64,000 nt of DNA from Candidatus Planktophila dulcis. Its GTDB lineage: Bacteria > Actinomycetota > Actinomycetes > Nanopelagicales > Nanopelagicaceae. Shown here in pieces: positions 46,153-56,002 of the stretch (position 1 is the stretch's first letter; each line of letters begins with the position of its first letter). The translations under genes were made by a program, and so were the position numbers. The stretch lies in contig NZ_CP016777.1 in the NCBI RefSeq assembly GCF_002288225.1, positions 806,001 to 870,000 of the forward strand, read 5' to 3'. The notes beneath the pieces are model-generated. The model was given only the letters and a program-made list of their open reading frames with translations, did no database searches and was not told the DNA's origin.

Positions 46153-46701
46153 CTAAAAGAGCGTGCGCTCTACAAGGAGTTCAGCTTGTTCGCGAGATTG
46201 CTTAGGTGAGATTGGTTGCATGACCTGCCCCAATAACCAACGCATAGCGAGTCCGGTTCCTGCCTCAGATTTCGTTGCCTCATAAATACATGTTGCAAGA
46301 ACGAGATAGAGCGGATTTTCAGCGTGAGACATGATTGCAATAAGCATTTCAGCATCGTGGATGCGCATGGAAGCAAGTGCGCTATCTGATGAAATCGCCT
46401 TTGATAAAGTCTCGAGGGCATCCGCTGGAGTTCCTGAGCGCTGCGCAAGCTCGACTAACTTTTCTACCTCTAAAGTTACGAGAGCTTCAAGAACTGCGTT
46501 CTTATCGCGGTAATGGTTATAGAGAGTTGCGCGAGATACTTCAGATGCATCAGCAATATCGATCATTGAAATATGAGAGATACCGTGGAGAGCAATCAGT
46601 GATTTGGTGCCTTCGAGAATTGCGCTCTCGGTGCGACGATGAATTCCGCCTTGCAAGGCGTACTTAGGCTGCGTCGACAACGGAGAGCTTTGCGCTTTCA
46701 C
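46153..46701 (-). CDS. TetR-family transcriptional regulator
   Basis: 182 residues. N-terminal helix-turn-helix [51 protein letters not shown] (about residues 25-75), then a helical ligand domain. The ATG lies inside the 3' end of clgR (38-bp overlap), so it is probably coupled to it. The target genes are unknown; the hydrolase downstream is a candidate. Confidence 0.85.
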   Translation of the reverse strand: MKAQSSPLSTQPKYALQGGIHRRTESAILEGTKSLIALHGISHISMIDIADASEVSRATLYNHYRDKNAVLEALVTLEVEKLVELAQRSGTPADALETLSKAISSDSALASMRIHDAEMLIAIMSHAENPLYLVLATCIYEATKSEAGTGLAMRWLLGQVMQPISPKQSREQAELLVERTLF

Positions 46702-46930
46702 GAGATTTGAGTTCGTGTGTAACGCCAGTCATCACAGATGACAAGGTAAGACCGAGTGCTTCACAGATTGCATTAAGTAACTCTGATGATGCTTCCTTCT
46801 GTCCACGTTCTACTTCTGAGAGATAACCCAGTGAGACTCGTGCTTGACGCGCAACATCACGCAACGTGCGAGATTGTGAGGTGCGGGCATCGCGAAGTGT
46901 GTGACCAACTGCTTCACGTAATAGCGCCAT
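46664..46930 (-). CDS. clgR: XRE-family regulator ClgR-like
   Basis: 88 residues with one Cro/C1-type helix-turn-helix: [58 protein letters not shown]. Length, sequence and the place directly after cinA and pgsA match ClgR, the activator of clp protease and other stress genes in actinobacteria. A strong AAAGGAGG precedes the ATG. No obvious ClgR box is present in its own short upstream region. Confidence 0.85.
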   Translation of the reverse strand: MALLREAVGHTLRDARTSQSRTLRDVARQARVSLGYLSEVERGQKEASSELLNAICEALGLTLSSVMTGVTHELKSRESAKLSVVDAA

Positions 46931-46956
46931 TGCCTGCCTCCTTTACTTCTTCTGCG

Positions 46957-47433
46957 TTAGCTAAGGATACGGGCAAAGGTGCCTATCGCGCTGGATATAG
47001 CCCCTTCTCGCACGCCATCACGCCCGCCATCGAGGGTGAGTTGAAGGGTCTGGTTCACAGGTCCTGCGATGGCGATCCAGACTGTTCCTTCTCGGATTCC
47101 TAAGTAATCGCCAGGGCCAGCAATGCCAGTTGTTGAAATTGCCCAGGTACTTCCAATTTTCTTTCGTGCACCTTCTGCCATCGCTATCGCAACTTCTTCG
47201 CTGACAACGGTATACGCCTCAATTGTCGAACGTGGAACTCCAAGGAAATTTACTTTCACATCTGTTGTGTAGGCGATGATGCCACCAAGGAAAACTTCAG
47301 ATGCGCCAGGAATCCGAGTGAGCTCATGCCCAAGTCCTCCGCCTGTCAGAGATTCTGCAACAGAGACGCTCTCGTTGCGAGAGCGAAGTTTTTCGATAAT
47401 GGTCCGCGCATGGGCCTGTGTTGGCATAAGCAT
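46957..47433 (-). CDS. cinA: Nicotinamide-nucleotide amidohydrolase domain protein (CinA C-terminal)
   Basis: 158 residues from the ATG at 47433; the frame extends to 47472 but that lies within pgsA. It consists only of the C-terminal PncC domain of CinA: SVSVAESLTGGGLGHELTRIPGASEVFLGGIIAYTTDVK, STTGIAGPGDYLGIREGTVWIAI. PncC deamidates nicotinamide mononucleotide to nicotinate mononucleotide. The N-terminal MoCF domain is absent, as in other actinobacteria. Confidence 0.88.
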   Translation of the reverse strand: MLMPTQAHARTIIEKLRSRNESVSVAESLTGGGLGHELTRIPGASEVFLGGIIAYTTDVKVNFLGVPRSTIEAYTVVSEEVAIAMAEGARKKIGSTWAISTTGIAGPGDYLGIREGTVWIAIAGPVNQTLQLTLDGGRDGVREGAISSAIGTFARILS

Positions 47434-47437
47434 GAAT

Positions 47438-47980
47438 CTATCGCTTCTTATACCAAGAGCGTAAGTAGTCATATCCTGAAGTAATCGTCAAGATAATTGC
47501 GATGCTGATAAATCCATACTTAAACCAGTCAAGCCATGATGGAAGAGGAAGGATAAAGAAACCGACTCCAAAATTCTGCATGAGCGTCTTGAGCTTGCCA
47601 CCCTTACTTGCAGGAATCACTCCACCTTTAATGACAAATAAACGAAAGAGCGTAATTCCAATTTCACGAGTGAGAATGAGGATTGTTATCCACCATGGAA
47701 AGCGATCGAGAATCGACAGAGAAATCATCGCAGCACCGATTAGGGCTTTATCGGCCACCGGATCTAGGAAGGTGCCAAGTGCCGTAATGCGATTTGATTG
47801 TCTGGCCCACTTGCCATCGACAATATCGGTCATGCCTAAGGTGAAGAAGATTGCATAAGAAATCAACTGATAGGAAGTGTTATCTCCACCATCGTAGAAA
47901 AGTGTGTAAACACCAAAGGGAATAAGAAGGATGCGAGTAACGGTCAGAGTATTGGGAGTGATGAAGGATGGAACTCTCAT
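47438..47980 (-). CDS. pgsA: CDP-diacylglycerol--glycerol-3-phosphate 3-phosphatidyltransferase
   Basis: Membrane enzyme of 180 residues making phosphatidylglycerol phosphate. The CDP-alcohol phosphotransferase motif is complete: [27 protein letters not shown] (DGx2ARx8Gx3Dx3D) with four to five membrane helices around it. The start overlaps the rimO stop by 4 bp. With gpsA and plsC elsewhere in the window it covers the route from glycerol phosphate to acidic phospholipid, except CdsA. Confidence 0.92.
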   Translation of the reverse strand: MRVPSFITPNTLTVTRILLIPFGVYTLFYDGGDNTSYQLISYAIFFTLGMTDIVDGKWARQSNRITALGTFLDPVADKALIGAAMISLSILDRFPWWITILILTREIGITLFRLFVIKGGVIPASKGGKLKTLMQNFGVGFFILPLPSWLDWFKYGFISIAIILTITSGYDYLRSWYKKR

Positions 47981-49359
47981 TGCACTTGCGCAACCAAATC
48001 TGCACCCATTGAGTCGATAACCACAGCATCAATATATTGGCCTACTTCAAAATTAGTGCCAATAAAGGTAGTTGTTCCATCGACTTCAGGGCCTTGGTGG
48101 GCAGCTCGACCTTCTTGTAGTTCAGCATCCTCAATCAGCACTCGTACTGATTCACCAATGCGAGCCTGGGCGCGAAGTGAAACCATTTCATCTGCAAGGG
48201 ATGAAAGTGCTTCAACTCTTTCACGAATGACTTCTTCCTCAACTTTATCGCTGAGATCGAGAGCCTCTGTGTTGTCCTCATCCGAGTAACCAAATATGCC
48301 AACAGCATCAAGCTTTGCTGCCGTGATGAAATCTGCAAGGTCGTCATAATCAGCTTGCGTCTCCCCCGGAAAACCAACAATAAAATTAGAACGAATTCCT
48401 GCCTCAGGAGAGAGTGCGCGAATTTGTGAGATCAGATGAAGGAATTTCTCAGAGTCACCAAAGCGTCGCATGCGACGTAAGACGGTGGGGCTTGTGTGCT
48501 GGAAGGAGAGATCAAAGTAGGGCGCGACCTTATCTGTCTCGATCATTGCTTGAAGCAGTGATGGGCGCATTTCAGCTGGCTGTAGATAGGAAAGTCTGAC
48601 TCTCTCCACGCCTTCGATCTCTGCAAACTCATGAAGGATCTTCTCCATCAATTTGAGATCACCTAAGTCTTTGCCATAGGAAGTTGTGTTTTCACTGACT
48701 AAGAAGAGTTCGCTCACGCCATTTTGTGCAAGCCATGCCCCTTCCTGCAAGATTTCAGTCGGACGTCGTGAGATGAATGAGCCTCGGAAATATGGGATTG
48801 CACAGAATGAACATCTGCGATCGCAGCCTGATGCAATCTTCAGAGGTGCCCACGGTGCATTTCCTAAGCGCTTACGAAAGAGTGAGCCACCAGCACCCAG
48901 GGATGATGCATAACTCTCATCGCGAGCAGCAGCGCGCTCTACCGGTGCAATAGGAAGCAAGGCGCGACGATCACGTGGAACGTGAGGCGTGTGTGCATTA
49001 CCGCTAACAATTGATTGAAGTCGCACTGAAATATCTTGATAGTCATCAAAGCCTAGGATTGCATCAGCCTCAGGTAGCGCTTCTGCTAACTCTTTTCCAT
49101 AGCGCTCAGCCATGCATCCCACAGCAACTACTGCGCGAGTTACCCCATGGCCTTTAAGGGAATTAGCTTCAAGGAGGGCATCAACTGAATCTTTCTTTGC
49201 TGATTCAATAAATCCACAGGTATTAACCACAGCAACTTCTGCTGATTCAACATCTTCAACAAGTGTCCAGCCATCGGCTGCTAAACGGCCAGCAAGCTCT
49301 TCGGAATCTACTTCATTGCGCGCGCACCCCATAGTGACAATAGCGACGGTGCGAGACAT
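47977..49359 (-). CDS. rimO: Ribosomal protein S12 methylthiotransferase
   Basis: Radical-SAM enzyme that methylthiolates the conserved Asp of ribosomal protein S12. 460 residues from [24 protein letters not shown] (ATG at 49359). The frame continues upstream to 49431 inside the rodZ gene, without homology. The radical-SAM centre CDRRCSFC follows PLKIASG; a TRAM domain ends the protein. It is a paralogue of miaB in this window, with the RimO-type IGFDDY region instead of the MiaB one. Confidence 0.93.
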   Translation of the reverse strand: MSRTVAIVTMGCARNEVDSEELAGRLAADGWTLVEDVESAEVAVVNTCGFIESAKKDSVDALLEANSLKGHGVTRAVVAVGCMAERYGKELAEALPEADAILGFDDYQDISVRLQSIVSGNAHTPHVPRDRRALLPIAPVERAAARDESYASSLGAGGSLFRKRLGNAPWAPLKIASGCDRRCSFCAIPYFRGSFISRRPTEILQEGAWLAQNGVSELFLVSENTTSYGKDLGDLKLMEKILHEFAEIEGVERVRLSYLQPAEMRPSLLQAMIETDKVAPYFDLSFQHTSPTVLRRMRRFGDSEKFLHLISQIRALSPEAGIRSNFIVGFPGETQADYDDLADFITAAKLDAVGIFGYSDEDNTEALDLSDKVEEEVIRERVEALSSLADEMVSLRAQARIGESVRVLIEDAELQEGRAAHQGPEVDGTTTFIGTNFEVGQYIDAVVIDSMGADLVAQVQ

Positions 49360-49369
49360 GAGGGTGATG

Positions 49370-50113
49370 CTATCGGAAGGTGCGACGAACCTCTTCATTT
49401 TGGCCACCCAATGGAGGCAATTGCTTTCCATTGAGAGTCAGATCAAGTCCTGCTGGGTTACTCAGATAAATACTTACAACATTCTTGCCGGTAAATGATT
49501 TCGTTTCGCCTTGAAATAGCGAGCCTTTCTCAGCCGTTTTCCCATCGACAATAATGTGGATATAGGAATTTCCACGGGATGCAACAAGAGTGAGTGAGAC
49601 TGGACCGCTCTTACTTGTGACTGCAGGAGTAGGCGCTGCACTCTCAGTTGTTGCGGCACTCTGACTTGGCGTCGGTGCTGGTGCTGCACTCTTGCTCGAA
49701 GAGACAGTTGGAGCAGGAGCTGGAGAAGAACTTTGATTTGAAGTAACAATCTGCGCAGATGCAATGACGAAGAGAACTGTTACAGAGATTAGAGCTGGAA
49801 CTTTCCAAGAGATTGTCTTCTTCTCACGGGGTACCTGCATAATGTTATTTTCGACAAGAAGATCTTGCATCGCTCGCTTCTCAGTTGAATGCTGATCGTC
49901 GTAGAGATCAAGAAGAATTTGTGGATTCAATCCAATGCGGTTTGCAATATTTCGCAGATGACCACGGGCGTAAGTATCTCCACCGCAGTGCTTAAAATTA
50001 TTATCTTCCATCTCTGTTAAGAGACCCATACGAATACTGGTTGAATCTGAGAGCGACTCAAGAGTTATGCGCGCGGCTTCGCGAGCATCGCGAATTGTGC
50101 TTCCTAGAGTCAT
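49370..50113 (-). CDS. RodZ-like protein (HTH, membrane helix, DUF4115)
   Basis: 247 residues: N-terminal helix-turn-helix ([51 protein letters not shown], residues 4-64), a single membrane helix near residues 104-124, then a Ser/Ala/Pro-rich linker. A C-terminal extracellular DUF4115 domain follows ([34 protein letters not shown]). This is the layout of RodZ, which links MreB to the wall machinery. It lies between ftsK and rimO, as in other actinobacteria. Confidence 0.85.
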   Translation of the reverse strand: MTLGSTIRDAREAARITLESLSDSTSIRMGLLTEMEDNNFKHCGGDTYARGHLRNIANRIGLNPQILLDLYDDQHSTEKRAMQDLLVENNIMQVPREKKTISWKVPALISVTVLFVIASAQIVTSNQSSSPAPAPTVSSSKSAAPAPTPSQSAATTESAAPTPAVTSKSGPVSLTLVASRGNSYIHIIVDGKTAEKGSLFQGETKSFTGKNVVSIYLSNPAGLDLTLNGKQLPPLGGQNEEVRRTFR

Positions 50114-50169
50114 GAGTTGCCGCCTTGCTATGGGGAATTACCTGTGGCTAATTCTAACTTTAGACTGAT

Positions 50170-50211
50170 GGGTGATTAATAGGAAGTGTCCCCTATTCGG
50201 TTAAATCACCC
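50170..50211. other. Two-part stem-loop in the ftsK-rodZ spacer
   Basis: Outer stem GGGTGATT (50170-50177) / AATCACCC (50204-50211), inner stem AATAGG (50178-50183) / CCTATT (50192-50197), an 8-nt loop, and a 6-nt one-sided bulge (50198-50203). No T-run follows on the minus strand. It could be an mRNA processing or attenuation structure, or a dyad operator for rodZ. Confidence 0.45.
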
Positions 50212-50239
50212 CTAAATTGCACCCAACAGAAGATGAAAT

Positions 50240-52561
50240 TTAGTAGTCGCGCAGGGTTGCAAGGACTGAATCGAGTTCATCGGGTTTTACCATCACGGTG
50301 CGAGCCTTGGAACCTTCTGATGGCCCGACGATTCCACGAGATTCCATCAAATCCATTAAACGTCCAGCCTTTGCAAAACCAACACGAAGTTTGCGTTGCA
50401 ACATAGATGTTGATCCAAATTGAGTTCCAACAACAAGCTCTACGGCTTGGATCAGAATTTCAAGATCATCACCGATCTCTTTATCAATATTCTTACTGGC
50501 TTGAGCTACTTGAGTGACATCATCGCGATATCGCGGAGAAAGTTGCTTCTTCACATGGCTAGTAACAGCTTCAATTTCACGCTCTGACACGTAGGCGCCT
50601 TGAATACGGATAGCACGGCTTGCACCCATAGGAATAAAGAGGGCATCACCTTGTCCGATAAGTTTCTCAGCGCCCGGGCTATCGAGAATAACTCGTGAAT
50701 CGGCCAAGGAAGAAGTTGCAAAAGATAGACGGGAGGGAACATTTGCCTTAATAAGACCGGTCACAACATCTACAGAAGGACGTTGAGTTGCAAGAACTAA
50801 GTGAATACCGGCAGAACGAGCAAGCTGAGTGATGCGCACAACTGACTCTTCTACTTCACGTGCTGCAATCATCATCAGATCTGCAAGTTCATCGATGATG
50901 ACAAGAAGGTATGGATAAGGCTCAACAATACGATCAGAACCAGGAGGTGCAACAACTTTCCCAGCTCGCACAGCCTTATTGAAATCATCGATATGCCTAA
51001 ACCCAAATGTTGCTAAATCTTCGTAGCGAAGATCCATCTCACGCACTACCCATGTCAGCGCATCTGCCGCCTTCTTTGGATTGGTAATAATTGGAGTAAT
51101 CAAATGTGGAATACCTTCATAGGCGGTGAGTTCAACACGCTTTGGATCAATCAAAATAAGGCGAACATCATCAGGTGTAGCGCGCATCAAAATCGATGTA
51201 ATCATCGCGTTAATCATCGAAGATTTACCAGCACCTGTTGCACCTGCAACAAGTAAGTGCGGCATCTTTGCAAGGTTTGCACAGACAAAATTGCCCTCAA
51301 CGTCTTTGCCAAGTGCGACCAGCATGGGGTGGTGATCTTGGCCTGCAACGCTTGAGCGCATCACATCACCAAGGGCGACGATTTCTCGGTCAGCGTTTGG
51401 AATCTCAATTCCGACTGCTGATTTACCCGGAATGGGCGAGAGGATGCGAACTTCACTGCTTGCTACAGCATATGAAATATTCTTTGAAAGAGCGGTAATG
51501 CGCTCTACCTTCACAGCATTACCCAGCTCCACCTCATAGCGTGTAACTGTTGGCCCACGCATAAAGCCTGTGACCTGAGCATCAATATCAAATTGTTTAA
51601 AGACTTCTGTTAGCGAAGCAACAACGACCTCATTTGCTTTGCTCTTAGCCTTTGCAGCCGGTCCCAATTTAAGGAGATCATGGGAAGGAAGCTCATACTT
51701 CACATCACTTGTCAGCAGTAGTTGTTCTGGGCGGCGATCAGATTTAGGAGCTTCCTTAAGTTGTGCCTCCAGTGGAATTCTGGGCACTTCAACGGTGAAC
51801 TCCTGATCAAATTCTTCTTCATCAATCTCATCATCTGCTTGATTCCACGCCACAACAGGTGATTCAAAGGGCGGTGTATCTGAGATTTCAAAGTCATCCT
51901 TGTTACGGGCAGGCTTTTTTGACCAGAGCCAGATAGCAATAACCTTCAGTCGTATACCAACTTTTGATATTGGCGTACCAGTAATGATCAGTAGGCCGAA
52001 GAAGAAAATAACAAAGAGAACTGGATATGCCAGCAGTGATGTCATAAGTGCTACGAGAGGTTTTGCTACCCAATATCCAAGTAGCCCTCCCCCATCACGG
52101 ATCGCAGTTGCACCAGTTGGATTGATTGCACCCAGTGAGCCGTTGAGTAAATGCGTTAGCCCTGTTGCACTCACAAGAAGTGTCAGAGTTCCAACAGTGA
52201 TGCGACCTGTTGTGTGCTTATCATCTGGTTTTCTAAATAGGCGCACCGCAAAATAGAGAAGGACTAAAGGAGCTAATAGACCGATTCGCCCAAATGCCCC
52301 GTAGAAGAAGGAGTACAAATTTCGTCCGACATAGTTATCTGCCTTAAACCATGTTCCTGCAAAGGCTGAGAGAGAGAAGAGGAGAACAAGAAGGGCTGCG
52401 CCATCTCTATGGTGCTCAGGATCGAGATCTCGAGCTCCACGTGCAACAAAGCGGATGGATGAACCTAGAGTTTTAGCTAGAAGGCGCCAGAGAGTTGTGA
52501 GGGCAGAACCAATTACCTTAAGAAAAGACTTCTTAGTTGTGCGTTTCTTCTTGGTAGCCAC
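50240..52561 (-). CDS. ftsK: DNA translocase FtsK
   Basis: Septal DNA pump of 773 residues. Four to five N-terminal membrane helices (about residues 45-195), a short acidic linker (DEIDEEEFDQEFTVEVPR) in place of the long linker of E. coli, then the motor with GATGAGKSSMINAMI (Walker A), LLVIIDELADLMMIA (Walker B) and LATQRPSVDVVTGLIK. A C-terminal gamma winged helix (GSTSMLQRKLRVGFAKAGRLMDLMESRGIVGP) reads polarity sequences. It starts with GTG; TAAGAT lies 7 nt upstream. Confidence 0.95.
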   Translation of the reverse strand: MATKKKRTTKKSFLKVIGSALTTLWRLLAKTLGSSIRFVARGARDLDPEHHRDGAALLVLLFSLSAFAGTWFKADNYVGRNLYSFFYGAFGRIGLLAPLVLLYFAVRLFRKPDDKHTTGRITVGTLTLLVSATGLTHLLNGSLGAINPTGATAIRDGGGLLGYWVAKPLVALMTSLLAYPVLFVIFFFGLLIITGTPISKVGIRLKVIAIWLWSKKPARNKDDFEISDTPPFESPVVAWNQADDEIDEEEFDQEFTVEVPRIPLEAQLKEAPKSDRRPEQLLLTSDVKYELPSHDLLKLGPAAKAKSKANEVVVASLTEVFKQFDIDAQVTGFMRGPTVTRYEVELGNAVKVERITALSKNISYAVASSEVRILSPIPGKSAVGIEIPNADREIVALGDVMRSSVAGQDHHPMLVALGKDVEGNFVCANLAKMPHLLVAGATGAGKSSMINAMITSILMRATPDDVRLILIDPKRVELTAYEGIPHLITPIITNPKKAADALTWVVREMDLRYEDLATFGFRHIDDFNKAVRAGKVVAPPGSDRIVEPYPYLLVIIDELADLMMIAAREVEESVVRITQLARSAGIHLVLATQRPSVDVVTGLIKANVPSRLSFATSSLADSRVILDSPGAEKLIGQGDALFIPMGASRAIRIQGAYVSEREIEAVTSHVKKQLSPRYRDDVTQVAQASKNIDKEIGDDLEILIQAVELVVGTQFGSTSMLQRKLRVGFAKAGRLMDLMESRGIVGPSEGSKARTVMVKPDELDSVLATLRDY

Positions 52562-52568
52562 ACCTTCA

Positions 52569-52574
52569 ATCTTA
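52569..52574 (-). promoter_or_regulatory. -10 element TAAGAT of ftsK, leaderless
   Basis: Minus strand TAAGAT-TGAAGGT-GTG, 7-nt gap; the same hexamer is used before miaB and dapA. Confidence 0.4.
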
Positions 52575-52611
52575 GGTGGAGGGTATTTTTCAAGCCCGTA
52601 GGCGCGCCGAC

Positions 52612-54297
52612 TTAGACCTCAACGACAACGGGAACGATCATCGGACGGCGGCGGTGTTTTTGACCGACCCAACTACCGATAGTTCTACGAACTACTTGTG
52701 AAAGTTGATGAGTTCCATTTACTCCATCTGCAACTGCAGCTGTTAGCGCCTTCTCGATTTGTCCTCGAACCTCATCAAAGAGCGCTTCATCTTCATTAAA
52801 TCCTCGAGCATGAATATCAGGGCCAGCAACAATCTTTCCAGTCTGCGATTCAATAACAACAATGACTGAGATAAATCCTTCTTCTCCCAGAATGCGACGG
52901 TCTTTCAGTGATGACTCTGTAATGTCACCAATACTGTGGCCATCGACATAGACAAATCCGCATGGAACAGAGCCAACAACTTCTGCCTCATGGTTAATAA
53001 GATCTACAACAATTCCATTTTCGATGATGAATGCATTCTCACGTGGCACACCTGCCTGTATTGCAATCTCAGCATTGGCCTTGAGGTGGCGCCATTCACC
53101 ATGGACAGGAAGCACATACTTAGGCTTTACGATGTTGTAGCAATAGAGAAGTTCGCCAGCTGCAGCATGACCTGAAACGTGCACCATGGCATTAGCTTTA
53201 TGGACCACCTTGGCACCAAAGCGTGTGAGTTCGTTGATCACTCTAAAGACAGAGTTCTCATTCCCAGGAATGAGGGAGGAAGCAAGAATCACAGTGTCAC
53301 CATCGCCCACACGAATCTGATGATCACCATTTGCCATACGTGAGAGTGCAGCCATAGGTTCACCTTGTGAACCAGTACAGATAAGTACTACGCGATCATC
53401 ATAATTATCGAGCTCTCGTGCATCAAAGAGAATCCCTGATGGCACATTGAGATAGCCCATATCTTGTGCAATCTTCATATTCCGAATCATGGAGCGGCCA
53501 ATAAATGCCACCCTGCGATCATGTAGAGCCGCGGTATCAATGACTTGCTGAACGCGGTGCACATGAGAAGAGAACGATGCAACGATGACGCGTCGTTTAG
53601 TTGATGCAATCACTCTATTGAGCGCTGGCATGATTTCGCGCTCAGAGGGAGTAAATCCAGGAACATCAGCATTCGTTGAATCAACGAGGAAGAGATCCAC
53701 GCCTTCTTCACCCAAGCGTGCAAAGGTGCGAAGGTCTGTGATGCGACCATCTAGTGGCAACTGATCCATCTTGAAATCACCGGTGTGTAGAACTGTTCCA
53801 GCCTTGGTATGAACTGCCACAGCAAGTGCATCAGGGATGGAGTGATTGACTGCAATGAATTCGAGTTCAAAGGGGCCAACATCTTCGCGATTGCCTTCGC
53901 GGACTTCATGGGTAAGAGGCGAGATGCGGTGCTCTTTACATTTTGCTGCAATCAAAGCAATAGTCAGCGCTGATCCATAGACAGGAATATCCCCACGTTC
54001 GCGCAAGAGATAAGGAACTGCGCCGATATGGTCTTCGTGGCCATGTGTAAGAAATAGTCCAACAACATCATCAAGGCGATCACGGATATAACTAAAGTCA
54101 GGAAGGATCAGATCAATTCCTGGTTGATTATCTTCAGGAAAGAGAACACCGCAATCGATAATAAGTAGCTTGCCATTGGTCTCATAGACAGTCATATTGC
54201 GACCGATTTCAGAGATTCCACCGAGTGCAACTATGCGCAGTCCCCCATTAGCAAGCTTGCCTGGAGTACCGAGGTTGGGATGGGGATGTTGTGTCAT
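52612..54297 (-). CDS. rnj: Ribonuclease J
   Basis: Metallo-beta-lactamase/beta-CASP nuclease with 5'-exo and endonuclease activity, central to mRNA turnover. 561 residues: LFLTHGHEDHIGAVPYLL is the HxHxDH metal motif, HTGDFKMD follows, VASFSSHVHRVQQ and HVSGHAAAGEL are beta-CASP blocks, and a C-terminal RNase J domain follows. rnj-dapA-thyX order is the normal actinobacterial arrangement. RNase III and PNPase are also in this window. Confidence 0.95.
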   Translation of the reverse strand: MTQHPHPNLGTPGKLANGGLRIVALGGISEIGRNMTVYETNGKLLIIDCGVLFPEDNQPGIDLILPDFSYIRDRLDDVVGLFLTHGHEDHIGAVPYLLRERGDIPVYGSALTIALIAAKCKEHRISPLTHEVREGNREDVGPFELEFIAVNHSIPDALAVAVHTKAGTVLHTGDFKMDQLPLDGRITDLRTFARLGEEGVDLFLVDSTNADVPGFTPSEREIMPALNRVIASTKRRVIVASFSSHVHRVQQVIDTAALHDRRVAFIGRSMIRNMKIAQDMGYLNVPSGILFDARELDNYDDRVVLICTGSQGEPMAALSRMANGDHQIRVGDGDTVILASSLIPGNENSVFRVINELTRFGAKVVHKANAMVHVSGHAAAGELLYCYNIVKPKYVLPVHGEWRHLKANAEIAIQAGVPRENAFIIENGIVVDLINHEAEVVGSVPCGFVYVDGHSIGDITESSLKDRRILGEEGFISVIVVIESQTGKIVAGPDIHARGFNEDEALFDEVRGQIEKALTAAVADGVNGTHQLSQVVRRTIGSWVGQKHRRRPMIVPVVVEV

Positions 54298-54309
54298 AAA
54301 GAGAGTGCG

Positions 54310-55206
54310 TTAATTCTTTAGCGTGACGCCACCGGCAGTGAGATCTTTACGTAATTGTTCGATCTGTGCTTCGGTTGCATCAACGAGTGGCAGACGTGTT
54401 GTTCCTCCGGGTAGCCCCATGAGAGACATCGCTGCCTTGGTCAAAATTGCACCTTGTGTGCGGAATGTGCCGGTGAATACTGGCAAGAGTTGCTGATGAA
54501 TCTCAAGTGCTTTAGTTGCATCTCCTGCAAACCAAGCATCGAGCATCGCTTTGAGTTGAAGTCCCACTGTGTGGCCACAGACAGAGACAAAGCCCACTGC
54601 GCCTACTGAGAGGAAAGGCAAGTTCAAGATGTCATCACCTGAATACACAGGAATACCGCAGCGCTTAATGACCCATGAGGTTGCAGCGATATTTCCCTTT
54701 GCATCTTTGAGGGCAACGATGTTCTTTACTGATTCAAAGAGTTTGACGATGGTGTCAGATTCAATTTCAACGCCTGTGCGGCCTGGAATGTCATACATCA
54801 TGATCGGCAAGTCAGTTACAGCAGCAACTGCGCGAAAGTGCGCCTCAATTCCCGCTTGCGGTGGTTTGTTGTAATACGGAGTAACGACGAGAAGCCCATC
54901 TGCACCAGCATCTTGTGAACGCTTTGCTTGCTCCACTGTGTAAGCAGTTTCATTATCGCCAGCACCTGAGAGAACCTGAATCTTTGACCCAACAACTTTC
55001 TTCACAACCTTGATGATCTCAAGCTTCTCAGAAGACTTTGTCGTTGGTGCTTCACCTGTTGTGCCATTGACTGCAATACCGTCATGGCCAGTATCAACGA
55101 GATGTTGTGCAAGTTTTTCAACGCCAGCCCAGTCAATTGCCCCATCCTTATCGAAGGGGGTCACCATTGCGGTGAGAAGTCGACCGAAAGGCGCTTGCGT
55201 ACTCAT
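54310..55206 (-). CDS. dapA: 4-hydroxy-tetrahydrodipicolinate synthase
   Basis: First committed lysine/diaminopimelate enzyme: pyruvate plus aspartate semialdehyde. 298 residues, TIM barrel. NGTTGEAPTTKSSEKLE (substrate loop), VTPYYNKPPQAG (catalytic tyrosine), MYDIPGRTGVEI and the Schiff-base lysine in VALKDAKGN are all present. A TAAGAT -10 box lies 6 nt before the ATG in the 16-bp gap after thyX, so it may be transcribed independently as well. Confidence 0.95.
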   Translation of the reverse strand: MSTQAPFGRLLTAMVTPFDKDGAIDWAGVEKLAQHLVDTGHDGIAVNGTTGEAPTTKSSEKLEIIKVVKKVVGSKIQVLSGAGDNETAYTVEQAKRSQDAGADGLLVVTPYYNKPPQAGIEAHFRAVAAVTDLPIMMYDIPGRTGVEIESDTIVKLFESVKNIVALKDAKGNIAATSWVIKRCGIPVYSGDDILNLPFLSVGAVGFVSVCGHTVGLQLKAMLDAWFAGDATKALEIHQQLLPVFTGTFRTQGAILTKAAMSLMGLPGGTTRLPLVDATEAQIEQLRKDLTAGGVTLKN

Positions 55207-55212
55207 TTGGTC

Positions 55213-55218
55213 ATCTTA
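55213..55218 (-). promoter_or_regulatory. -10 element TAAGAT of dapA, leaderless
   Basis: Minus strand TAAGAT-GACCAA-ATG, 6-nt gap, between thyX and dapA. Confidence 0.4.
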
Positions 55219-55222
55219 TCGC

Positions 55223-55942
55223 TTAAGGCGCGATACGACCAGATTTTTCAAATGCCCCGTATGTAAGAGGCATTAATTTCGCGAATTCGGCTTCCATTTT
55301 TTCAGCCACCATCTCAATTTCACGTTGTGGATAGCTAGGAAAATGTGAACCCTCGCGCGCTGTGCGAAGTGATAGGAAATTCATCAATGCGCGCGCATTC
55401 ATAGTCACATACATAGAAGAGTAGGTAGCAACAGGAAGCACTGCGCGAGCTACTTCACGAGCAACGCCTGCCTCAAGCATCTTCTGATAAGAATCGTAGG
55501 CAACGAGGTATGCCTCTTTCATCGCAGCTACTGTGATATCAAATTGCTCTTTCGTTCCATCAACAAATGTATATGCACCGGTTTTGCCAACTTGAATCAA
55601 TTTACGTTCCTTGGAGGGAATGTAAAAGACTGGCTTGAGTTCGCGATAGCGACCAGATTCTTCGTTATAGGAAGCGATGCGATGGCGCATAAATTCGCGG
55701 AATACAAAGATCGGAGCTGAGATAAAGAATGTCATCGAGGTGTGTTCGAACGGTGAGCCATGGCGTTCGCGTGCGAGGTAATTAATCAACCCAGCAGAAC
55801 GAGCCGGATCCTCACCAATCTCATCCATCGATTGCTCGCCGGCAGTTGATACGCGAGCGGCCCAAATGACATCAGCATCGCTAGCGCTAGCTTTGATGAG
55901 TTCGACGGATACATCGTCTCTAAATATTACGGTCTCAGACAT
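55223..55942 (-). CDS. thyX: FAD-dependent thymidylate synthase
   Basis: Makes dTMP from dUMP with methylenetetrahydrofolate and FAD; 239 residues. The ThyX motif RHRIASYNEESGRY (RHRxxSxNxxSxRY) is in the middle. It uses the dUMP delivered by Dut (12240). TAAGGT lies 6 nt before the ATG, so the thyX-dapA-rnj unit probably begins leaderless. The 60-bp divergent spacer to azlC holds both promoters. No thyA is seen in this window. Confidence 0.95.
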   Translation of the reverse strand: MSETVIFRDDVSVELIKASASDADVIWAARVSTAGEQSMDEIGEDPARSAGLINYLARERHGSPFEHTSMTFFISAPIFVFREFMRHRIASYNEESGRYRELKPVFYIPSKERKLIQVGKTGAYTFVDGTKEQFDITVAAMKEAYLVAYDSYQKMLEAGVAREVARAVLPVATYSSMYVTMNARALMNFLSLRTAREGSHFPSYPQREIEMVAEKMEAEFAKLMPLTYGAFEKSGRIAP

Positions 55943-55948
55943 GTGCGC

Positions 55949-55996
55949 ACCTTATCTTTCAACCCCCCTCCACCCTTCGGATATCTAGGGCACAAT
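55949..55996. promoter_or_regulatory. Divergent leaderless promoters of thyX and azlC
   Basis: Minus-strand TAAGGT (55949-55954) is 6 nt before the thyX ATG. Plus-strand CACAAT (55991-55996), a weaker -10, is 6 nt before the azlC GTG at 56003. No Shine-Dalgarno sequence precedes either start. Confidence 0.4.
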
Positions 55997-56002
55997 AACC
56001 GC

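Noticed and set aside
49360-49431. Longer N-terminus of RimO beginning at 49431.
   Set aside because: It lies inside the rodZ-like gene; RimO proteins begin near [11 protein letters not shown].
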